Source: Sphingobacterium multivorum (GTDB lineage: Bacteria > Bacteroidota > Bacteroidia > Sphingobacteriales > Sphingobacteriaceae). Taken from it: a DNA stretch of 64,000 bases. The notes beneath the pieces are model-generated. The model did not search any database and had not been told where the DNA came from. It saw nothing but the letters and a program-made list of their open reading frames with translations. The translations under genes and the position numbers were made by a program. The stretch lies in the NCBI RefSeq assembly GCF_039511225.1, contig NZ_CP154261.1, positions 2,294,001 through 2,358,000 of the forward strand. The letters run 5' to 3'. Of this stretch, positions 16,383 to 25,387 are shown piece by piece. Position 1 is the first letter of the stretch. Each line of letters begins with the position of its first letter.

Positions 16383-18842
16383 ATGCTTGAAGACGACAAC
16401 CTAAATCAAACCACACTACATGAGGAGGAAAATGATGGTACTTTGGAGAGTATGCATCATGTGAATAATCCGGTATTGGATTTACCTAAAATTGAAAAGA
16501 AATACCTTGAAACCATAGTAGCCCACAATCAAAACGATAAGTCTTATTATTTTTCGGATGGCAAAGCCAAGGTAGAAATTAAGATCGTAACGGATGAGAT
16601 CGTGAGGGTACGGCTGGCTCCGCAAGGCACTTTTTTGGAGGATTTTTCGTATGCCCTGGCCAAGAAAGATCACCGCGTTAGTATACATCAATGCAAGGAA
16701 GAAACAGATCATTATCTGGTCCATACCAATACAATTTCCTGTAAGATCAATAAGAATGATTTTTTGATTTCTTTTTCTGATCGCTCGGGTAAACTGTTTA
16801 ACGCTGATTTGGCACCCATGCACTGGGAGGAGAATCCAGATTTTGGCGGCTACTATGTATATAGCACAAAAGTGGCCTTTGAAAATGAAGCTTTTTATGG
16901 ACTGGGGGACAAGGCCACTAAATTGAACCTGAGAGGTAAAAGACTTAAAAACTGGAATTCAGACACTTATGCTTTTGCTTACGATCAGGATCCACTTTAT
17001 AAAACTATTCCGTTTTATATTGGTTTAAAAGATGGTGAAGCCTACGGCATATTCTTCGACAATACTTTTAAAACGTATTTTGATTTTGCCGCGGAAGATC
17101 CGGGAAAAACAAGTTTTTGGTCCGAAGGAGGGGAACTGCAGTACTACTACATCCATGGTCCACATATTATCGACGTTATCCGTCGCTATCATACGCTGAC
17201 AGGTACGCATTACCTGCCACCGCTGTGGGCAATTGGTTACCATCAGTGTCGCTGGAGTTATTATCCCGAAGCGAATGTCCGGAAGGTTGCTGAGGAGTTT
17301 CGGAAGCGACAGATCCCCTGTGATGCGATTTATCTTGATATCGATTACATGGAAGGATACCGTTGTTTTACCTGGAACAAGCAGTATTTTCCCAATCCTA
17401 AGAATATGATCAGCGATTTGGCCAATGATGGCTTTAAAACGGTGGTGATGATCGATCCGGGCATCAAGGTTGATGAGAACTACTGGGTGTTCAGGGAAGG
17501 AAAGGAAAATAGGTATTTCTGTCGCCGCGGGGATGATTATTTTATGGAAGGATTTGTGTGGCCGGGACGTTGTCAATTTCCTGATTTTACCAATCCGGAG
17601 GTTCGTCAATGGTGGGGCACCTTATACCAGGGGCTTGTGGAAGATGGCGTGGCTGGCTTTTGGAACGATATGAATGAACCGGCCGTATTTGGCCGCGGAA
17701 CATTCCCCGACGATGTACGTCACCAATACGACGGCCATCGGGGTTCGCATCGTAAGGCACATAATATCTACGGCATGCAGATGGTCCGGGCAACCTATGA
17801 TGGTTTAAAGAAATTGTATAAAAATAAACGGCCATTTACCATCACGCGAGCGGCTTATGCGGGTACGCAGCGCTATTCTTCGGTCTGGACCGGCGATAAT
17901 TTGGCCAGTTGGGAACACCTCAAGTTGGGAACCTTGCAGTTACAGCGTTTGTCGACTTCGGGCATGTCCTTTTGTGGAACGGATATCGGTGGGTTTACGG
18001 GTGAACCCGACGGTGAGTTATTTACGCGATGGATGCAATTTGGTGTTTTCTCGCCCTTTATGCGTGTGCATTCCGCTGGCGATACCCGCGACCGGGAGCC
18101 TTGGAGTTTTGGGGAGGATTGGGAAAAGATCAATCGGAAATTTATCGAACTCCGTTATAAGTTGTTGCCGTATATCTATACCTGTTTTTGGGAGCAAACG
18201 AAGTATGGTTTTCCCATATTACGTCCGATTTCCATGGTCGAACAGCATATACCGACCAATTGGCAACGTGAGGAAGAATTCTGTTTTGGGGATAAAATAT
18301 TGGTATCCCCGGTATTGCAGCCGGGGCAAAAAAGTAAGATTGTCTATCTGCCTGAAGGTACTTGGTTCTATTATTTCAATAATGAAACCTACGTGGGCGG
18401 TAAAGAACATACTGTTCCTACGCCGATTGATGAGATGCCGATTTTCATTCGTGGAGGATCTGTTATCCCCGAATATCCAGTGATGCAATACACTGGTGAA
18501 AAGAAGATTGAGGAGCTGCAGCTCAATGTTTACTTCGCTGAAGGTGTAACCCGTTCGTATGTGTATTCGGATCATGGCGACACCTTTGCGTATGAGCAGG
18601 ATATTTATCTTGAAAAATGCTTTACCGTATCGGGGCTCAAAGAATCCCTGTCGATTAAACAGACGCAAGATGGGCTTTTTACGGAGCGATATGAGGAATA
18701 TAAATTACAGTTAATCGGCTTGCCTTTTCAGGTTAAGAAGGTTAAGACCGATGGTATTGAAACAAAAGTACAAGTAGATGATAAGGGGCGGTATTGGATT
18801 AATGTCGCACGAGAATTTGATAACATATTGATAGAAGGTTAA
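16383..18842 (+). CDS. Glycoside hydrolase family 31 alpha-glucosidase
   Basis: An 819-residue GH31 enzyme, with no signal peptide and so cytoplasmic. The catalytic nucleophile is the Asp of WNDMNEPAVF (about residue 428). The acid/base is the Asp of WTGDNLASW (about residue 504). HSAGDTRDREPW near 563-574 is also typical of the family. The N-terminal beta-sandwich precedes the barrel. It probably hydrolyses alpha-glucosidic bonds. It is the first gene of an operon with glgB, glgA and glgC (gap of 3 bases to glgB), which points to glycogen or maltodextrin turnover. The first ~30 residues are acidic and of low similarity to the core. Confidence 0.9.
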   Translation: MLEDDNLNQTTLHEEENDGTLESMHHVNNPVLDLPKIEKKYLETIVAHNQNDKSYYFSDGKAKVEIKIVTDEIVRVRLAPQGTFLEDFSYALAKKDHRVSIHQCKEETDHYLVHTNTISCKINKNDFLISFSDRSGKLFNADLAPMHWEENPDFGGYYVYSTKVAFENEAFYGLGDKATKLNLRGKRLKNWNSDTYAFAYDQDPLYKTIPFYIGLKDGEAYGIFFDNTFKTYFDFAAEDPGKTSFWSEGGELQYYYIHGPHIIDVIRRYHTLTGTHYLPPLWAIGYHQCRWSYYPEANVRKVAEEFRKRQIPCDAIYLDIDYMEGYRCFTWNKQYFPNPKNMISDLANDGFKTVVMIDPGIKVDENYWVFREGKENRYFCRRGDDYFMEGFVWPGRCQFPDFTNPEVRQWWGTLYQGLVEDGVAGFWNDMNEPAVFGRGTFPDDVRHQYDGHRGSHRKAHNIYGMQMVRATYDGLKKLYKNKRPFTITRAAYAGTQRYSSVWTGDNLASWEHLKLGTLQLQRLSTSGMSFCGTDIGGFTGEPDGELFTRWMQFGVFSPFMRVHSAGDTRDREPWSFGEDWEKINRKFIELRYKLLPYIYTCFWEQTKYGFPILRPISMVEQHIPTNWQREEEFCFGDKILVSPVLQPGQKSKIVYLPEGTWFYYFNNETYVGGKEHTVPTPIDEMPIFIRGGSVIPEYPVMQYTGEKKIEELQLNVYFAEGVTRSYVYSDHGDTFAYEQDIYLEKCFTVSGLKESLSIKQTQDGLFTERYEEYKLQLIGLPFQVKKVKTDGIETKVQVDDKGRYWINVAREFDNILIEG

Positions 18843-18845
18843 AAC

Positions 18846-20804
18846 ATGACCAATGAAGTAATTCCGCATAGTCTATTTTCTGAATTTGATGTCGCCTTAT
18901 TCCAGTCGGGTAAGCACTTCAAATTATACGAAAAGTTCGGTTCACACGAGCTGGAAGTCAATGGTGAAAAAGGCGTTTATTTTGCGGTTTGGGCTCCGAA
19001 TGCAAAATCGGTCTTTGTAACCGGCAACTTCAATTTTTGGGATAAAGCGCGTCACGCGCTCTATGTGCGCTGGGATGGTAGCGGAATCTGGGAGGGATTT
19101 ATTCCGGGGCTTGGCAATGGGGAGGCGTATAAGTATGTTATTGAGACTTATACTGGCGAACAACTTGAAAAAGGAGACCCCTTTGCTTTTCAGTGGGAGA
19201 TCGCGCCAAAGACTGCTTCCATTGTTCATTCGACTTGGTACGAGTGGCAGGATAAGCAATGGATGCAGGAAAGGGCTGTTAAAAACAGGCTGGATCAACC
19301 ATGGTCTGTCTATGAAGTGCATTTAGGATCTTGGTCGCGGGATCCCGAAAGTCCGGATACTTTGCTCAACTACCGCGAAATCGCTGTGGCGCTCGTATCC
19401 TATGTGAAGGAGATGAATTTTACCCATGTAGAATTTATGCCCCTGATGGAACATCCCTATTACCCTTCTTGGGGATACCAGATAACGGGATATTTTGCCG
19501 CGAGTTCACGCTACGGATCGGCACAAGATCTCATGTATCTGATTGAGGAGCTGCATGCCGCCGGGATAGGTGTATTGTTAGATTGGGTTCCTTCGCATTT
19601 TCCAGGTGACGCACATGGTCTTTATCGTTTTGATGGCACGAGCTTATACGAGCATGAAGATCCCCGTAAAGGGTTTCATCCCGATTGGCAATCCTATATT
19701 TTCAACTACGGACGTAATGAAGTGCGCTCTTTTTTGATCAGTAATGCATTTTATTGGTTGGATCGTTTTCATATTGATGGACTTCGGGTCGATGCGGTAG
19801 CTTCTATGCTCTATTTGGATTATAGTCGAAACGCAGGCGAGTGGATTGCCAATGAATTTGGTGGAAATGAAAATCTCGAAGCAGTACAATTTTTAAAAGA
19901 GCTGAATGAGGCCGTTTACGGACATTTCCCGCATGTGCAGACCATCGCGGAAGAATCGACTTCCTGGCCAGGTGTCAGTCGCCCAACCTATGCTGGTGGA
20001 TTGGGTTTCGGAATGAAATGGATGATGGGCTGGATGCATGACACATTGGATTATTTTAAAGAGGATCCGATTAATCGCAGCTATCATCATGATCGACTGA
20101 CCTTTGCGACAGTATATGCTTTCCATGAAAATTTTATGCTACCGCTGTCACATGATGAGGTTGTTTACGGAAAGCATTCATTAATTTATAAGATGCCGGG
20201 CGATGAATGGCAAAAGTTTGCCAACCTGCGGGCATTGTATCTCTTTATGTATACTTTTTCGGGAACAAAATTGCTGTTTATGGGCGGAGAATTTGGGCAA
20301 ACTTCGGAGTGGAATGTAAACCAATCGCTTGATTGGCATCTTTTGGAGTTTGCGCCACATCAGGGTATGAAGCAATTTGTAGCCGACCTGAATACGGTTT
20401 ATAGGAGCCAACCAAGTCTTTACCAGAAGGCTTTTGACGCCGCTGGATTTGAATGGATAGATGCTGGTGATCGCGAAAATTCAATTGTCGTCTATTGGCG
20501 AAAGGGATTTGACGCCTGGGATGATACGGTCGTTGTACTTAACTTAACGCCTGTTGTTCGGGAACATTTTCGTATTGGTTTACCTTATGCCGGTGAATGG
20601 GAAGTAGTTTTGAATTCAGACGATTTGAACTATTTTGGTTCAGGTGTACATCATCCGGCCGTCCATAGTGAGCACCTGCATTGGATGAATCAAGTGCAAT
20701 CGGCACAGCTTCATTTGCCTCCGCTGGGCGGATATATTTTAAAAAGAAAGAAAGTGGTGAAGGAGGCTAATCCAATTAAACAAGGCGAGCGTATCCCTGT
20801 GTAA
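18846..20804 (+). CDS. glgB: 1,4-alpha-glucan branching enzyme GlgB (GH13)
   Basis: A 652-residue GH13 branching enzyme that cuts alpha-1,4 chains and rejoins them by alpha-1,6 bonds in glycogen. A CBM48-type module covers about residues 30-125 (FAVWAPNAKSVFVTGNFNFW). The catalytic barrel follows: nucleophile Asp in DGLRVDAVASM (about 314-324), acid Glu in TIAEEST (about 362-368), and LSHDEV near 435. Start and stop spacing to GH31 (3 bases) and to glgA (35 bases) support one transcript. The length is within the usual range for GlgB. Confidence 0.95.
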   Translation: MTNEVIPHSLFSEFDVALFQSGKHFKLYEKFGSHELEVNGEKGVYFAVWAPNAKSVFVTGNFNFWDKARHALYVRWDGSGIWEGFIPGLGNGEAYKYVIETYTGEQLEKGDPFAFQWEIAPKTASIVHSTWYEWQDKQWMQERAVKNRLDQPWSVYEVHLGSWSRDPESPDTLLNYREIAVALVSYVKEMNFTHVEFMPLMEHPYYPSWGYQITGYFAASSRYGSAQDLMYLIEELHAAGIGVLLDWVPSHFPGDAHGLYRFDGTSLYEHEDPRKGFHPDWQSYIFNYGRNEVRSFLISNAFYWLDRFHIDGLRVDAVASMLYLDYSRNAGEWIANEFGGNENLEAVQFLKELNEAVYGHFPHVQTIAEESTSWPGVSRPTYAGGLGFGMKWMMGWMHDTLDYFKEDPINRSYHHDRLTFATVYAFHENFMLPLSHDEVVYGKHSLIYKMPGDEWQKFANLRALYLFMYTFSGTKLLFMGGEFGQTSEWNVNQSLDWHLLEFAPHQGMKQFVADLNTVYRSQPSLYQKAFDAAGFEWIDAGDRENSIVVYWRKGFDAWDDTVVVLNLTPVVREHFRIGLPYAGEWEVVLNSDDLNYFGSGVHHPAVHSEHLHWMNQVQSAQLHLPPLGGYILKRKKVVKEANPIKQGERIPV

Positions 20805-20839
20805 AATCATGTTATTAAATTTCATGCTGTAAAAGAAGA

Positions 20840-22252
20840 ATGAACGTATTTCACTTGAGTGTAGAATGTTATCCCGTGGCCAAAGTGGGTGGCCTCGCGG
20901 ATGTCGTGGGGGCACTGCCTAAATACCAAACCAAGCTGGGCTGGGAGGCAGCGGTTGTCATGCCCTGGTATGATCGTCCTTTTGTAAGGGATCATGCTTT
21001 TAGCTTAGTTCATGAAGGTACTTTTTATCAAGGATCTGAATTGCTGCGCTACGGCGTTTATAAGGAAGATCAACAGGTCCTTGGTTTTGAACTCTACCTG
21101 ATTAAGATTCCAGGTAAACTCGATCGGCAGGAGGTATATTGTTATCCGGATGAAGGTGAGCAATTTATCGCCTTTCAACATGCTGTGTTGGCGTGGTTTA
21201 AGGATAAAGCGATAGTACCTGATATAGTGCATTGCCACGATCATCATGTCGGTTTGATGCCTTTTTTGATGAAGTATAGCAATGACTATAATTTTCTGGC
21301 CGACGTTAAAACGGTAGCCACCGTGCACAATGGGCAGTATCAGGGCTGGACACATTGGAGCAAAGCTATTCTGTTGCCGGCTTTCGATAGTTGGAAATGG
21401 GGATTATTGGACTGGGATGGTTTAATTAATCCGCTTGCAGCCCTCATTAAATGTTGCGATGCCTACACAACGGTCTCTGAAGGATATCTGGAAGAGCTTT
21501 ATGTGGAAGCCAATGGTTTACAGCAGTTATTTTATGATGAACGGAATAAATCCGTTGGTATTGTCAATGGAATTGACTGGGAAATCTGGGATCCCAAAAT
21601 TGATTATACTTTGCTGGAAAACTACGATGCTGTACAAGCTTTTGCTGGCAAGTTGAAAAATAAGGAGGCTTTGGCGAAGCAGTATAAGATCAATCCAGAT
21701 CGACCATTGCTTGTTTTTATCGGCCGATTTGCAACAGAAAAGGGAGCAGATTTACTACCGGAGATAATTTTGGATTTGACGGAGAAATATCGCGATAGAT
21801 TAAGTATATTTATACTGGGTGCCGGAGACCCAGTGATCCAGTCGCGAGTGAAATCACTCGTCGATGATGGAATAGATAATTTTGATGTGTTCTTTGGTTA
21901 TGATGAAAATCTTGCCCATTGGCTTTATGCCAGTGCGGATTTTCTTTTAATGCCTTCCCGCGTTGAGCCCTGTGGGCTTAATCAGCTCTATGCAATGAAG
22001 TACGGTACATTGCCGATCGTGCATCGGGTGGGGGGATTAAAAGATACGGTAATCGATCTGAAAAATGATGGCTACGGTATAGGTTTTGATAGTCTGACAA
22101 TCACTGAAATTAGTGCAGCGATTGTCCGGGCTATAAATTTTTACGACAGTAAAAAGCAGTTTGAGGAGAATCAACGTAAAATGATGCATTTGGATTTTTC
22201 TTGGGATAAATCTGCAGCGAAGTATATAAGTCTATATAACCAATTAATGTAA
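20840..22252 (+). CDS. glgA: Glycogen synthase GlgA (GT5)
   Basis: A 470-residue GT5 glycogen synthase, which extends glycogen from ADP-glucose. The N-terminal KVGGLADVVGALP (about residues 15-27) is the ADP-glucose-binding signature. VCHCDHHVGLMP-type His residues lie near 134-144, and the C-terminal half carries RFATEKGADLLPE and SRVEPCGLNQLYAMKYGTLPIV (EPCGL near 376). It lies between glgB and glgC in the operon. Its N-terminal signature is complete, so the start at 20840 is secure. Confidence 0.93.
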   Translation: MNVFHLSVECYPVAKVGGLADVVGALPKYQTKLGWEAAVVMPWYDRPFVRDHAFSLVHEGTFYQGSELLRYGVYKEDQQVLGFELYLIKIPGKLDRQEVYCYPDEGEQFIAFQHAVLAWFKDKAIVPDIVHCHDHHVGLMPFLMKYSNDYNFLADVKTVATVHNGQYQGWTHWSKAILLPAFDSWKWGLLDWDGLINPLAALIKCCDAYTTVSEGYLEELYVEANGLQQLFYDERNKSVGIVNGIDWEIWDPKIDYTLLENYDAVQAFAGKLKNKEALAKQYKINPDRPLLVFIGRFATEKGADLLPEIILDLTEKYRDRLSIFILGAGDPVIQSRVKSLVDDGIDNFDVFFGYDENLAHWLYASADFLLMPSRVEPCGLNQLYAMKYGTLPIVHRVGGLKDTVIDLKNDGYGIGFDSLTITEISAAIVRAINFYDSKKQFEENQRKMMHLDFSWDKSAAKYISLYNQLM

Positions 22253-22258
22253 TTTGAT

Positions 22259-23542
22259 ATGTCACGTCATAATGTAGTAGCTATCGTCTTGGGCGGAGGA
22301 AGGGGCTCACGTCTGTATCCATTGACCGATCAACGGTCTAAGCCAGCAGTTCCCATTGCCGGGAAATATCGCTTGGTGGACATTCCCATCTCGAATTGTC
22401 TTAATTCGGGTTTTAACAAGATTTTTGTGTTGACACAATTCAATTCTTCGTCGCTCAACTCCCACATTAAGAATACCTACAACTTTAGTATTTTTAGCAA
22501 GGGCTTTGTCGATATTCTGGCTGCTGAACAGACCAACGATGGCGACAAATGGTTCGAGGGTACGGCCGATGCCGTGCGACGATCGTTTCGGAAGCTGGCG
22601 AGTATTGATTATGACTATGTACTGATTTTATCAGGGGATCAGCTATATCAAATGGATTTTGATGCCCTGGTTGACTTCCATGTCGAAAACGAAGGCGACC
22701 TGACCATTGCCACTATACCAGTAAACGCCAAAGATGCCACCGGTTTTGGTATACTGAAATCGGATGAAAAGAATCATATTACCTCTTTTATCGAGAAGCC
22801 GAATAGCGAGCAGCTCGTAGACTGGAGTTCAGAAGTGAGCGATCATTTAAAGGGTGAGGGCAGGGAATACCTGGCTTCTATGGGTATTTATGTTTTTTCA
22901 AAAGGCGTCCTGAAACGTATGCTTGAAGAGAATCGCGGAATGGATTTTGGAAAAGAAATTATTCCCGATGCCATTGATACAAATAGAGTACTTAGCTATC
23001 AATTTGAGGGTTATTGGACAGACATTGGTACCATAGGATCTTTCTATGAAGCCAACATTGGTCTGACCGATAATATTCCGGCCTTCAATCTGTTTGATAA
23101 AAATACGGTTTTCACCCGTCCAAGGATGTTGCCGCCTTCTAAGATTTCGGGTACAACATTAATTAATTCGGTCATTTCGGATGGCTGTATTATCCAAGCG
23201 GATAAAATAGACCGTTCCGTCGTGGGTGTTCGTTCACGGATTGGTACAGGATCTGTGGTACGCGGCACCTATATGATGGGGTCAGACTATTATGAGGATC
23301 TTGTCGATATGGAGGAAGCAAAGCGCAAAAATATACCTGTGGTTGGTGTTGGCGAACGGTGTTATATTGAGAATGCTATTTTGGATAAAAATTGCCGTAT
23401 CGGCAACGATGTCCGGATCAATGGTGGACCCCATTTGTTGAACGCTAATCATCCCACCTATACCATTTGTGACGGCATTGTTGTCATCAAAAAAAATGCT
23501 GTTATTCCAAACGGAACAACAATAGGATTGACAAGCCTATAA
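22259..23542 (+). CDS. glgC: Glucose-1-phosphate adenylyltransferase GlgC
   Basis: A 427-residue ADP-glucose pyrophosphorylase, the committed and usually allosteric step of glycogen synthesis. The nucleotidyltransferase signature GGGRGSRLYPLTDQRSKPAVP lies near residues 12-32. LSGDQLYQMD is near 123, and the substrate-binding FIEKPNS near 178-184. The C-terminal ~130 residues form a left-handed beta-helix. It is the last gene of the GH31-glgB-glgA-glgC operon, six bases after glgA. I see no terminator hairpin in the 160 bases that follow. Confidence 0.95.
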   Translation: MSRHNVVAIVLGGGRGSRLYPLTDQRSKPAVPIAGKYRLVDIPISNCLNSGFNKIFVLTQFNSSSLNSHIKNTYNFSIFSKGFVDILAAEQTNDGDKWFEGTADAVRRSFRKLASIDYDYVLILSGDQLYQMDFDALVDFHVENEGDLTIATIPVNAKDATGFGILKSDEKNHITSFIEKPNSEQLVDWSSEVSDHLKGEGREYLASMGIYVFSKGVLKRMLEENRGMDFGKEIIPDAIDTNRVLSYQFEGYWTDIGTIGSFYEANIGLTDNIPAFNLFDKNTVFTRPRMLPPSKISGTTLINSVISDGCIIQADKIDRSVVGVRSRIGTGSVVRGTYMMGSDYYEDLVDMEEAKRKNIPVVGVGERCYIENAILDKNCRIGNDVRINGGPHLLNANHPTYTICDGIVVIKKNAVIPNGTTIGLTSL

Positions 23543-23703
23543 AATTTATAGAACAGGGGAGATAATATATTGTTATCATTTCATGTTATCATAAAAGTAT
23601 CTTGAAAAGCTTGAAAAGCAGTTAGCTGAAGTCAAAATTTGTCTAATACCGGCAAATTAACGTCAGATGGTATTGTCTTTGCTAGAAAAGAATAGATATT
23701 ATA

Positions 23704-24474
23704 ATGAATAGTATGCGATTGATACAGATTATCTCCCTTTTTTTTATACTGGTTGTCATTGTAGGTTGTGATACCTCATTGATGGTTCAAGGTACAGGCG
23801 TCTTGCGTGATGCCTCGCGAAAATTTGAGCTTCGCCATGGCGATCGGTCAGTCGTTTATATTCCAATGCGGCATTTGGGTACGCGGGTGTACTATGATCA
23901 AATTCAGCGCGCTGTAGATTCCCTCCAACGTTCGGGCTATGTTGTTTTTTATGAAAGTATCGCTTATCAGGTGGATAGCGCGGCACAACGTGATCTATAT
24001 GACCGAAAATTTAGAAAACTTACGGGAAATCGGCTCGGGCTGCAGCAATGTATTGAAATACCGGGCGATACCTCCAGGGTTCTGCGGGCGCCCATGTACC
24101 GTAAACTGGGGCAACGAATCATCAGTCAGCCCGACTATTCCTTTTTTCTGGTGAATTATGAAACGGCGGTGAATGCGGATATTCCCAAAAATAAATTGCT
24201 TGACGAGTTTGAATACCTGTATGGTACGATCAAACTGGATGATTGTGATTATAAAACACCGCTCCAAGAACCTTATTCCTGTAAACCGATCAAAGCAGCC
24301 TTAAAGAACAAATTTGATAAAGAATTTGTCATGAAAAAAAGGGAAGAAAACCTGGCATCATTAGTTGCTGACGCCCCACAGCAAAAGATTTTAATCTTAT
24401 TCGGAACCTCACATTTTAAAGGCTTTTTGCGTAATTTGCAGGCTCGGGATCCCAAATGGATACAGATCAACTAA
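23704..24474 (+). CDS. TraB/TIKI-superfamily-like lipoprotein
   Basis: A 256-residue protein with a lipoprotein signal (VVIVGC, Cys near residue 22). The mature part looks like the TraB/GumN/EreA-type fold: PMRHLGTRVYYDQIQRAVDSL (GxxxY pattern, near 57-77) followed by a strand with Glu (VVFYESIAY, near 79-87). A C-terminal ILILFGTSHFKG (near 229-240) has the second His. In TIKI/TraB proteins such GxxH and E residues form a metal-dependent peptidase site; activity here is inference. The next gene, an MtfA-like metallopeptidase, begins one base after its stop, so the two are almost certainly cotranscribed. Confidence 0.6.
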   Translation: MNSMRLIQIISLFFILVVIVGCDTSLMVQGTGVLRDASRKFELRHGDRSVVYIPMRHLGTRVYYDQIQRAVDSLQRSGYVVFYESIAYQVDSAAQRDLYDRKFRKLTGNRLGLQQCIEIPGDTSRVLRAPMYRKLGQRIISQPDYSFFLVNYETAVNADIPKNKLLDEFEYLYGTIKLDDCDYKTPLQEPYSCKPIKAALKNKFDKEFVMKKREENLASLVADAPQQKILILFGTSHFKGFLRNLQARDPKWIQIN

Positions 24475-24475
24475 T

Positions 24476-25258
24476 ATGTTAGGAAAACTATTTATTATAC
24501 TGCTTATACCAGTAACCATTTATGTTGTTTATTACCTGTTAAATCGTACGGCCAAAAACAGCAAAGCCATTAAACGTGTACTAAGCGACGAAGGAAAGGA
24601 AATTCTGGAAAAAGAAGTTGCCTATTACCGCAATCTGTCCGATGTGGATAAAATGGAATTTGAAACCCGCTGTTTAAAATTTTTGGATACAGTTAAAATT
24701 GAAGGTGTGGGCGTAGCGGTTGAGTTGAAAGATTATATGATGATTGCCGCCAGTGCAATTATCCCAATATTTGCCTTTAAGAAATGGACTTATCCCAATT
24801 TGACCAATATTATGGTTTATCCTTCCCAGTTCAATACGGCATATGAATTTGAAGGCCATGCTGACCGCAATATTATGGGGATGGTGGGTGAGGGAGCCAT
24901 GAACGGACAAATGATATTGTCCAAATCGGCATTGGAGTATGGCTTTAGGAATCCAAAGGATGGACAGAATACAGCAATACACGAATTTGTACACTTGATC
25001 GATAAAACCGATGGTACCGTGGATGGCATTCCTACACATTTGATGGATAAAACTTCAGTCATTCCTTTTATGAACCTGATACGGGAAGAAATTGCCAAGA
25101 TAAAGGCGAATAAATCTGATATTGATGTCTATGGCATGACCAATCCAGCCGAGTTTTTTGCAGTTGCGTCTGAATATTTCTTTGAGGACCCGGCGAAATT
25201 CAAGAGCCATCATCCTGAGCTGTATAAAGCACTTTCTGAAATTTTTGAACAAAGTTAG
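24476..25258 (+). CDS. MtfA/M90-family zinc metallopeptidase
   Basis: A 260-residue protein. One N-terminal transmembrane helix (about residues 2-20) is followed by a catalytic domain with HEFVHLID (zinc-binding HExxH, near 163-170) and a downstream Glu in NPAEFFAVASEYFFEDP (near 222-238), as in M90/MtfA peptidases. E. coli MtfA acts in control of the glucose PTS regulator Mlc. No PTS gene is present here, so that role should not be transferred. The N-terminal anchor differs from soluble MtfA. It follows the TraB/TIKI-like lipoprotein by one base. Confidence 0.8.
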   Translation: MLGKLFIILLIPVTIYVVYYLLNRTAKNSKAIKRVLSDEGKEILEKEVAYYRNLSDVDKMEFETRCLKFLDTVKIEGVGVAVELKDYMMIAASAIIPIFAFKKWTYPNLTNIMVYPSQFNTAYEFEGHADRNIMGMVGEGAMNGQMILSKSALEYGFRNPKDGQNTAIHEFVHLIDKTDGTVDGIPTHLMDKTSVIPFMNLIREEIAKIKANKSDIDVYGMTNPAEFFAVASEYFFEDPAKFKSHHPELYKALSEIFEQS

Positions 25259-25287
25259 TTATAGATAAATAAAATTTTACTATTTTT

Positions 25288-25316
25288 AAGGCAAACAGAA
25301 GTTGTTTGCCTTTTTT
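25288..25316 (+). terminator. Terminator after the MtfA-like gene
   Basis: A 9-bp stem (25288-25296 with 25304-25312) followed by T6. Confidence 0.8.
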
Positions 25317-25387
25317 CTGCGAGCACCCTGCTCCTGGGCTGGAAAGAAGATCATCGCTTCGCTAAAGTTTTGTTAATTATAACTGTT

